Part shown: in pieces, positions 57,286-64,000 of the stretch | Layout: the number at the start of each line of letters is the position of its first letter | Position numbering within the stretch: the first letter of the stretch is position 1 | Source: Elusimicrobiota bacterium | GTDB lineage: Bacteria > Elusimicrobiota > Elusimicrobia > UBA1565 > UBA9628 | Direction: 5' to 3' | Assembly: GCA_028868375.1 (NCBI GenBank) | Contig: JAGWUP010000001.1 | Location: forward strand, 230,146-294,145 | DNA: 64,000 nt | Position numbers and translations under genes: made by a program | The notes under the pieces: generated by a model | What the model saw: only the letters and a program-made list of their open reading frames with translations | What the model was told of the DNA's origin: nothing | The model's database searches: none

Positions 57286-60200
57286 TCAGTCGAAGGGGAA
57301 GAACTCCCCGTTGAACTTGCTCACCGCCTTCGAGGCCTCGTCGGTGTCTCCGTAGGAGCCCTGGTTGGCCCGGCCGCCGTTGGGCAAGGGCTCCAAGGAG
57401 TAGCTCTCGGCCGGGTCGGCGGCGTCCAGGGTCGGGGAATCGGCTCCATCCTTCACGAATGTCTGCGTCGCTGGGTCGTAGCGCCCCGCCGTCGATTGCG
57501 GGTGGAAGTCCTCCGCTCCTGAGGCGGTGTCATTCCAGAGCGGATTGCCCGCGATGGAGTGCGCATCCTGCCCGAACCAGCCCTTGGAGAACTGAGCGGA
57601 GGACTGGCCCCAAATGAAGCTGTTCAGGCTCGTCGAGCTGTACCAGTCGTTGTAGTCCGAGCCGTTGGCCCCGCCCAGGCCCGAAACGGCGTCAAGATCG
57701 AGCGAGGCCGAGGAGCCAGTCACCACGAAGGAGCTGAAAAAGATGTTGTCTCGGATCGTCACCGTCGAGGCCCCCAACTGCACGAGGATCCCGTTGCCCA
57801 GGCTGGTGCCGGTGGAATAAACGTCGTTGAACTTGAAGGAGGTCGCCTGCGTGCCGTAGAAATAGGCGGCGGTGAACGCCCCGCCGGTGACGATTCCCGG
57901 ATCGCTGATGCGATTATGGTCTATGTTCAGCCCGGAGGCATTCTGGGCATAAAGAGCGTAGGCGCTGTAGGGAGAGCCGGGCACCCTGTAGTCGATGGCG
58001 TTGTTCTCGATCGTCGCGCCGCTGGTCAGGCCGTCCAGATAGACGCCGTAGGTGGGAACGTTGGTCGGGCCGGCCGCCGTCGGCAGGATCGTGTTCGAGG
58101 TGATCCAGACCTGGGCGTTGCCCGCCTGCGCTCCCACGTAGAGGGCGTATTGCGCCCCGGCGTCGATCGTGTTGGTGGAGAGATTGATCAGCCCGCTGTT
58201 GCCCGCGTCCAAATAGACCCCGGCGCCCAGAAAGCCGCCGGTCAGCGTGCTCGACGACAGCGTCAGGTTGACGCTGCCATGGTCCAACTCCAGCCCCATC
58301 CCGGCCGTGTTCGTCGCCACCAAGACGGAGCCGCCGATCGTCGTCCCCGTCGAGCCGCTGACGTAAGCCGCCGTCGAGCCCTGGATATAAGAGTCGACGA
58401 TCGTGTTCGAGGACGATCGATAGAAATAGAGCCCATAGCTGCCGGCAGTCACCGTGTCGCCGGCCACGGAATTAAATTTAGAGGAGACGAAATGGGCTCC
58501 ATAGCCTCCGGCAGGATTTAAAACGGTGCTATGCGTGAGCGCGTTGCTCGAGGCGCCGGAAAAATAAACGGTGCCCTGAGTCGTCGATCTCGAAGTCATT
58601 GTACTCTGGGTAACGACGTTATTATTGGCATTGAAATATAGAGCGGTGCCCGTATTCCCGGAAAGGTAGCAGTCGGTTATGGTGTTGTTCGCGGCGCTTA
58701 GATTCAGGCCGTAGCCGCTAGAACTGTTGCTTGTGAACGTACTCTGGCTGATCGTGTTATAGGCACCAAAAACAGTGACCGCCGTATTTGTTTGGCTGAT
58801 GAAGAAAGAGCCGGTGATAGTGTTATAAGAGCTGTTAAAACTCATCGATGTCGCCGTGCTCTGGCTCACCGTGTTATGACCATTACCCGGAAGCCCAAGG
58901 CCATATCCACCGCCCGCGCTATCGAAATAGTCGCTTGTATATGTATTCCAGGATGCTCCGAGCGAGTACACGCCGTTGGCTGCGCCGCTTGCCGTAAAAG
59001 TGCTCTGAGCGATGGTGTTGTAGCTGGCTCCGCCGTCGAGGTTGATTGCGTGCCCGCTGTTGCCAAGGCTGATCGCAGATATCGCCGTGATCGTCGTAGA
59101 CGAGGCCCCGTTAAGATAGACGGGGTAGAATGAGACTCCTGAATTGTTCGTAAATGTGCTGTAAGAAACCGTCCCATAGGGCGCCGAGACCCAAAGGCCG
59201 TGCGCGAAGTGCACCGTCACGCTCGAGTAACTGACCGCGCCCTGGCTCGAAATAGCAATGCCCGCCATGGTGATCTTGCCCCCCGCGTCCTGCACGTCGA
59301 CCGAGCTGATCGTGATGTTGCTCGAGGAGGCCTGGATACCATAGGTCATCGCGTTGGTCGGGACGATATTGATTCCCAAGATGTTGACCGAGGACTGCGC
59401 GATCTGGAAGGCCGCCGTTGAAGTGGCGGGGGGGGATACCACCGGAGTCAGCCCGCTTGCCGGGTCCGCCTCGATCGTGATCGAGGACCCGTTGTTCGTG
59501 AAGCCCTCCACCGTCACCTGCTCGTCGTAGGTCCCGTTGTCTTGGATCTCGATGCAGCTATACCCAGTCAGCGGATTCGGCAGCAGATTGATCGCATCCT
59601 GGATCTTGGTCGCGTCGCAGCCGGAAGCGCAGACGGTCTTGGCCGTGGGGCAGTTCGGCCGCGTCGACTCCGAGGCCTGGGCGGTGTCTCCGTAGGAGCC
59701 CTGGTTGACCAGCGAGCCGTTGGGAGAAGGCTCCAGAGAGTAGTCCTCCGCCGGATCGCCCGCATCGATGGCGGGGGACTGCGCGCCGTCCTTGGCGAAC
59801 GTCCCCGTGCCCGGGTCGTAGCGCCCGATCTTCGACTGCGGATGAAAGTCCTCCACGCCGGATGACGGGTCATGCCAGAGGGGATTGCCCGCAATCGAGT
59901 GGGAATCCTGCCCGAGCCAGCCGCTGGAGAACTGTGCGGAGGACTGGCCCCAAACGAAGTTGTTCAGGCCCGTCGAGCTGTACCAGTCGTTGTAGTCGCT
60001 GCCGTCGGCCCCGCCGAAGCCGGAAACGTCGTCGACATCAAGGGAAGCCGAGGAGCCCGTCACCACGAAAGAGCTGAAAAAAATATTGTCGCGAATCGTC
60101 ACGGTCGAGGCAACCAGGTTCAGCAGGTAGGCGTTATGGAAATTGGACCCCGTGGAATAGACATCGTTGAACTTGAAGGATGTCGCCGTCGTCCCGTTGA

Positions 60201-63200
60201 ATTTAACAGCCGTGAAGTTGCCTCCGGTGAGCAAGCCGGGGAGGGTGATGCGGTTGTGATCGATATTGAGGCCGGAGGAGTTAAGCAGGAGCATGCTCCT
60301 CATCGTAGCGCTGCCCATAGAGCCGCTCTGGCGCACGACAATCAGATTATTCTGGATCGTCGCGCCGCTCGTCAGCCCGTCGGTCATAATGCCGTAAGTG
60401 GGGTTGGCGCTGGTGACCGTTGGGATGATCGTGTTCGAGGTGATCCAGATCTGCGCGCCGGCGGCCGGCGTGGCGACGTAGATCCCGTACTCGGCGCCTG
60501 GATTGATCGTGTTGGTCGAGAGGTTGATCAAGCCGCTATTGCCCGCGTCCAGGTAAACGCCGTAGCCTTGCGCCCCGCCCGTAATGGTATCCAAGGAGAG
60601 TGAGAGATTGACGTTCCCAGAGTTGTCGAGATAAAGCCCGCTGCCGGTGGCCGCCTGGGAGCCGTTGAGAACAGTTGAATTAATCGTCGTTCCCGTAGAT
60701 TTGTTAATGACCACCGCCGTGGAAGCATAGACGTAGCTGTTGACGACAGTTATGGAGGATGCGATGGTGATCTTAAGCGTCGTCGTGAACGTGCTGTTGC
60801 TGATCGTGCAGTTCGCGCACTCGAAGTTAGTTCCATTAGTGAAGAAGTCTCGATCGAAAGTGTAATTGCCGGGGACATTACCCGCATTGCCGTTGAGATA
60901 GAGGCTCTGGATCGTGCTGGAACTGATCGTGTTGAAGCGCGGGCCGTTGTAGAGCGCGTAGATGCCCTGCCCCCCGCCCGGATTCAACATGTAACTGTTC
61001 GTAACGGTGTTGTGGCTGCCCTGAAAATAGAGACCGGCGACATATCCATAAGTTCTCGTGGCACAGGTGCTGAATTTGACCGTGTTATAGTCGCTCGAAA
61101 GGATAAGGCCATTGACGCCGTATACATAATCATCGGCGAATGTGCTGGATGAGCCCGTCACGTAGATGCTCGTGCCCAAAGCGACGAAAGTGCTGAATGA
61201 AATCGTATTCAAGGGGCCGCTGATTTGCGCCGCGTCTTCCGATCCAGCCGTTACGCTGGAATAGGAAACCAGGGCATTGCTCGATGAGAGCGCGATGTCG
61301 GTTTGAGTGATCTTGCCGCCCGCGTCCTGCACGTTGACCGAGCTGATCGTGATGTTGCTCGAGGAGGCCTGGATACCGTAGGTCATCGCGTTTGTCGGGA
61401 CGATATTGATCCCCAAGATGTTGACCGAGGACTGCGCGATCTGGAAGGCCGCCGTTGAGGTGGCGGGGGGGGACACCACCGGGGTCAGCCCGCTCGCCGG
61501 GTCCGCCTCGATCGTGATGGATGATCCGTTGTTCGTGAAGCCCTCCACCGTCACCTGCTCGGCGTATGTCGCTCCGTCCTCGATGATCACGCAAGCATAC
61601 CCCGTCATCGGATTCGCTATCGCGTCGACCGCGCCTTGGATGCTCGTATACGGGCCCTTTGTTTGATTGACCTTATACTCAAGCGAACAACCAGGAACCA
61701 AGACGCTCTCCGAGGCCTGCGCGGTGTCGCCGTAGGAGCCCTGATTCGCCTGCCCGCTGTTAGGCGCCGGCTCCAAGGAATAGTCCTCCTTTGGATCGCC
61801 GGCGTCGATGGTCGGGGACTGCGCGCCGTCCTTGACGAAGGTCCCGCTGGCCGGATCGTAACGCCCGATCTTCGATTGCGGATGGAAATCCTCTATCCCA
61901 GCGGAGACGTCGTGCCACAATGGATCAGCGGCGATCGAGTACGCGTCCTGCCCGAACCAGCCGTTCGAGAACTGCGCCGCGCCTGCGCCCCAAAGGAAGG
62001 TGTTGAGGCTGTTCGAGCTATACCAGTCGTTGTAGTCCGAGCCGTCGGCCCCTCCCAGGCCCGACACTGCGTCTAGAGACAATGAGGCGGAGGAGCCCGA
62101 CACCGTCATCGAGGCCAGGAACACGTTGTCGCGAACGGCCACGGTCGAGACGGCCAACTGCAGCAAGTAGGCGTTCGTAAACGACGTCCCCGTCGAGCTG
62201 ACGTCGTTGAACTTGAAGGAGGTCTGCTGGGCTCCCGTGAAGTAGGCCCCGATGAAGGAGCCGGCCGTCAGCAGGCCGGGCATATTGATGCGGTTGTGGT
62301 CGAAGTTAAGGCCCGCGACGCTGTGGGCGTAGAGGCCGTAAGCGGTGTGGCCCGACTGCGAGCCCGCGTCGCGCCAGACGAAGGCGTTGTTCTGGACCGT
62401 GGCCCCGGAGGGCAGGCCCGCGAAGTAGAGGCCGTAGCTGTCTGTGACGCCGGTCACCGTGGGCACGATCGTGTTGGAGGTGATCCAAATCGCCGCGTTG
62501 GGCGCCTGGGTGGCCATGTAAATGCCGTATTGATAACCGGGGTTGATCGTGTTGCTCGAGAGGTTGATCAGGCCGCTCGTGTTCGCCTGAAAGTAGATGC
62601 CGGCGTTGCCGGAGCCCCCCGGGCCGCGGAGTATGGTCGTCGAGGAGATCGTCAGGTTCACGCTGGCCGCGCTCACGAAAATGGCCGAATCGCCGCTGCC
62701 GAGCGAGGCCACGATGGAGCCCCCGATGGCCGTCCCGGTGGAATTGACGCGGACGCCTTCAAGACCGCCTTGCATGTACGAGCCGACGATGGTGTACGAA
62801 GACGAGTTCCCGGCAAACCACAGCCCGTAAGAGCTCCCCGTCATCGTGCTCAGCGAAATCGTGCTGCCGGAACCGGCGGTATTGATGTACGCTCCATAGA
62901 CGCCGGACATGAAGCATTGCGAGACCGTGTTGGAGGAAGTCGACAAAACGGCAAGACCATCGCTGCCGCCGCCGACTCCCGTCATCGTGCTCAGCGAGAC
63001 CGCGTTGGAGTAACCGGAGTAAAGATACAGGCCGATGCCCCCGGCCATAGCACTGCCTGAAACCGTGTTCGATGAGCCCTCGATCACGAGACCGCTGCTG
63101 CCGCCGGTGAAGGTGCTCAACGAGACGGAATTATCGTTGCCCGAGCCCAGGATGTAGCCCGCCCCGGCCGAAGTCACGCCCAAAAAGAGGGATTGCGTGA

Positions 63201-64000
63201 CGGTGTTGTAGGAGGCGTTGATCGTGACGGCTCCGCCGAAGGCGCCGCTGTATCCGGTGAACGTGCTGAGGGAGATCGTGTTGTAATCGGCTTGGTTGAG
63301 CAAGTAAAGGCCCATTGCCGCGGCGGAGGCTCCATAGGACTGCGTGATCGTGTTGGAAGAGGCGCCGTTCAAGTAGAGAGCGTCGCCCGCGCTGGCGCAA
63401 GTCATCGTGCTCTGCTTGATCACGTTGCCGTTGGCGCTATTCCCGAAGTTCAGGGCATTGCCGTTGACGCCGTCGCTGGCGAAAAAAGACTGGGTCAGCG
63501 TATTGGAGGAGGCTCCGTTGAAATAAACGACGTTGCCGTAGGTGCCGCTGTTGACGGCGGTGCTCAACGAGATCGTGTTGGCGTTGGAGCCGGCGCTCAA
63601 CAGGATGGTCTGCTTGCCGTAGCCGTTGGGCCCGTCGAAGTAGCACCGGCTGATCGTGTTCGAGGAGGCGCCCTTGAGGTAGAAGCCGTAGAAGGAACCG
63701 AAGCTGGGACTGGTGAACGTGCTCAGCGTGATCGTGTTGAACGAGGCGCCTGCGTCCAGGAGAGCTGTGTCGCCGGCGGTGTTGCTGGAGAGGAACACCG
63801 TGACGGTGTTGTTGGAGGCGCCGTTGAGGTAGAGGGCGCCGGAGCCCCCATTGGCCTGGGCCGAGCTGTAGGAGACCGTCGTCATCGTGCTGCCCGGCAG
63901 CCAGAAGCCGTAGACGGCGCCCACCGTGACGCTGGAATAGCTGATCGTCGACTGGCTCGAGATCGAGATGCCGGCCTTGCTGATCTCGCCGCCCGGGTCG
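57286..64000 (-). CDS. Giant modular right-handed beta-helix surface protein (N-terminus outside window)
   Basis: The reading frame is open to the right edge; at least 2237 residues are inside. It is made of short beta-helix rungs with the patterns SSNTITQSxF and YNTISLSTFTG, rich in Ser, Thr, Asn and Gly. Larger modules repeat: a rung region, a helix cap with DYNDWYSS...QFSxGW.GQD..SIA.PLWHD, then EDFHPQS..GRYDP, AxSPTIDAGDP and NQGSYGDT, then a link with TGYSCIEIQD..TY.EQVTVEGFTNNGSSITIEADP. Three module ends are visible (about 57340, 59680 and 61720). This fits a secreted pectate-lyase-fold protein, perhaps an adhesin or polysaccharide-binding protein. No C-terminal anchor is seen; it ends KFNGEFFPFD. 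It converges with the HEAT-repeat gene. Confidence 0.85.
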   Translation of the reverse strand, partial: DPGGEISKAGISISSQSTISYSSVTVGAVYGFWLPGSTMTTVSYSSAQANGGSGALYLNGASNNTVTVFLSSNTAGDTALLDAGASFNTITLSTFTSPSFGSFYGFYLKGASSNTISRCYFDGPNGYGKQTILLSAGSNANTISLSTAVNSGTYGNVVYFNGASSNTLTQSFFASDGVNGNALNFGNSANGNVIKQSTMTCASAGDALYLNGASSNTITQSYGASAAAMGLYLLNQADYNTISLSTFTGYSGAFGGAVTINASYNTVTQSLFLGVTSAGAGYILGSGNDNSVSLSTFTGGSSGLVIEGSSNTVSGSAMAGGIGLYLYSGYSNAVSLSTMTGVGGGSDGLAVLSTSSNTVSQCFMSGVYGAYINTAGSGSTISLSTMTGSSYGLWFAGNSSSYTIVGSYMQGGLEGVRVNSTGTAIGGSIVASLGSGDSAIFVSAASVNLTISSTTILRGPGGSGNAGIYFQANTSGLINLSSNTINPGYQYGIYMATQAPNAAIWITSNTIVPTVTGVTDSYGLYFAGLPSGATVQNNAFVWRDAGSQSGHTAYGLYAHSVAGLNFDHNRINMPGLLTAGSFIGAYFTGAQQTSFKFNDVSSTGTSFTNAYLLQLAVSTVAVRDNVFLASMTVSGSSASLSLDAVSGLGGADGSDYNDWYSSNSLNTFLWGAGAAQFSNGWFGQDAYSIAADPLWHDVSAGIEDFHPQSKIGRYDPASGTFVKDGAQSPTIDAGDPKEDYSLEPAPNSGQANQGSYGDTAQASESVLVPGCSLEYKVNQTKGPYTSIQGAVDAIANPMTGYACVIIEDGATYAEQVTVEGFTNNGSSITIEADPASGLTPVVSPPATSTAAFQIAQSSVNILGINIVPTNAMTYGIQASSSNITISSVNVQDAGGKITQTDIALSSSNALVSYSSVTAGSEDAAQISGPLNTISFSTFVALGTSIYVTGSSSTFADDYVYGVNGLILSSDYNTVKFSTCATRTYGYVAGLYFQGSHNTVTNSYMLNPGGGQGIYALYNGPRFNTISSSTIQSLYLNGNAGNVPGNYTFDRDFFTNGTNFECANCTISNSTFTTTLKITIASSITVVNSYVYASTAVVINKSTGTTINSTVLNGSQAATGSGLYLDNSGNVNLSLSLDTITGGAQGYGVYLDAGNSGLINLSTNTINPGAEYGIYVATPAAGAQIWITSNTIIPTVTSANPTYGIMTDGLTSGATIQNNLIVVRQSGSMGSATMRSMLLLNSSGLNIDHNRITLPGLLTGGNFTAVKFNGTTATSFKFNDVYSTGSNFHNAYLLNLVASTVTIRDNIFFSSFVVTGSSASLDVDDVSGFGGADGSDYNDWYSSTGLNNFVWGQSSAQFSSGWLGQDSHSIAGNPLWHDPSSGVEDFHPQSKIGRYDPGTGTFAKDGAQSPAIDAGDPAEDYSLEPSPNGSLVNQGSYGDTAQASESTRPNCPTAKTVCASGCDATKIQDAINLLPNPLTGYSCIEIQDNGTYDEQVTVEGFTNNGSSITIEADPASGLTPVVSPPATSTAAFQIAQSSVNILGINIVPTNAMTYGIQASSSNITISSVDVQDAGGKITMAGIAISSQGAVSYSSVTVHFAHGLWVSAPYGTVSYSTFTNNSGVSFYPVYLNGASSTTITAISAISLGNSGHAINLDGGASYNTIAQSTFTASGAANGVYSLGASWNTYTSDYFDSAGGGYGLGLPGNGHNTVSQSTATSMSFNSSYNTITGSFFISQTNTAVTVFGAYNTISQSTFTSNSSSGYGLNLSAANNTITDCYLSGNTGTALYFNANNNVVTQSTMTSRSTTQGTVYFSGASSNALTHSTVLNPAGGYGAHFVSSKFNSVAGDTVTAGSYGLYFYRSSSNTIVDSYIQGSTAAYVSGSTGTTIGGSVLVATNTAGMGLELDHGSVNLTLSSSTLTGGFLGAGVYLDAGNSGLINLSTNTIDAGAQYALYVGAQAGNAQVWITSNTILPTAAGPTNVPTYGVYLDGLTSGATIENNAIDYRVPGSPYSAYALYAQNASGLNIDHNRISDPGIVTGGAFTAAYFYGTQATSFKFNDVYSTGTSLGNGILVQLGASTVTIRDNIFFSSFVVTGSSASLDLDAVSGLGGANGSDYNDWYSSTSLNSFIWGQSSAQFSKGWFGQDAHSIAGNPLWNDTASGAEDFHPQSTAGRYDPATQTFVKDGADSPTLDAADPAESYSLEPLPNGGRANQGSYGDTDEASKAVSKFNGEFFPFD
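59271..59523 (-). repeat. 253-bp near-identical repeat inside the beta-helix gene, copy 1
   Basis: This stretch matches 61308-61560 with only about a dozen base changes and no gaps. It encodes the linker from EQVTVEGFTNNGSS through SPPATSTAAFQIAQSSVNIL to VQDAGGKI. Nucleotide identity is far higher than in the flanking rungs, which indicates recent duplication or gene conversion. Confidence 0.85.
61308..61560 (-). repeat. 253-bp near-identical repeat inside the beta-helix gene, copy 2
   Basis: Second copy of the linker repeat, 2037 bp from the first. A third copy seems to begin at the window edge (about 63981-64000), where the sequence for DAGGKI-like residues (DPGGEI) appears, 2673 bp further on. 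Confidence 0.8.

Overview
The window looks like a high-GC, Gram-negative bacterial chromosome carrying at least one integrative element. It encodes outer-membrane proteins (OprB-like porin, Omp85-like barrel), lipoproteins, a TRAP transporter with a periplasmic TatT helper, GroES/GroEL under a CIRCE operator, and a very large secreted beta-helix protein. The mix of genes would fit an uncultured lineage such as Elusimicrobiota, but that is an inference from gene style only; no rRNA is present. Many genes overlap by ATGA/GTGA. Many promoters have an extended -10 (TGCTANNNT) placed so close to the start codon that the mRNA must be leaderless or nearly so.

1-11,974: accessory DNA. It holds the end of an AbiE-type toxin-antitoxin pair, an excisionase-like helix-turn-helix protein, a tyrosine integrase, and a one-direction metal-homeostasis cluster: NRAMP-related transporter, small membrane protein, PRC/MgtE_N/CBS protein, OprB-like porin, membrane protein, two-component system, TMEM165/GDT1-type exporter and a DmeF-type CDF exporter. 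It ends in a 5' half of a tRNA-Ser gene.

11,975-23,937: an integrative element of about 12 kb inserted at the anticodon loop of tRNA-Ser(GCT). The element supplies a new promoter and 5' half for the tRNA; the host supplies the 3' half. Near-identical 20-bp repeats about 100 bp inside each end are candidate integrase arm sites. Cargo is a 1675-residue SF1 helicase fused to a Vsr/DUF559-like nuclease (a probable phage-defence protein), an Xre-type regulator, and a 509-bp non-coding region packed with ATTGCR repeats. The mobility half encodes a MerR-like protein from a perfect consensus promoter, a replication-relaxation protein, a VirD4/TraG-type coupling ATPase, an excisionase-like protein and the integrase. 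No relaxase or secretion channel is visible.

23,929-64,000: core chromosome. panD converges on the tRNA and its stop codon lies inside the tRNA anticodon loop. Then come a trypsin-like protease, a DinG-like helicase and two tandem paralogous secreted proteins (all minus strand); two glycosyltransferases, a 980-residue TPR protein, metF, an Omp85-like gene whose start codon was rebuilt by a 225-bp MITE, a TatT-DctPQM TRAP operon with a LOG-family gene, groES-groEL, an ECF sigma factor with a probable anti-sigma factor, PLP-homeostasis protein, DUF167, mtnA-pyk-cutA-maf, two histidine kinases, a pteridine-reductase-like SDR with QueD, a HEAT-repeat protein, and finally a giant modular beta-helix protein running off the right edge.
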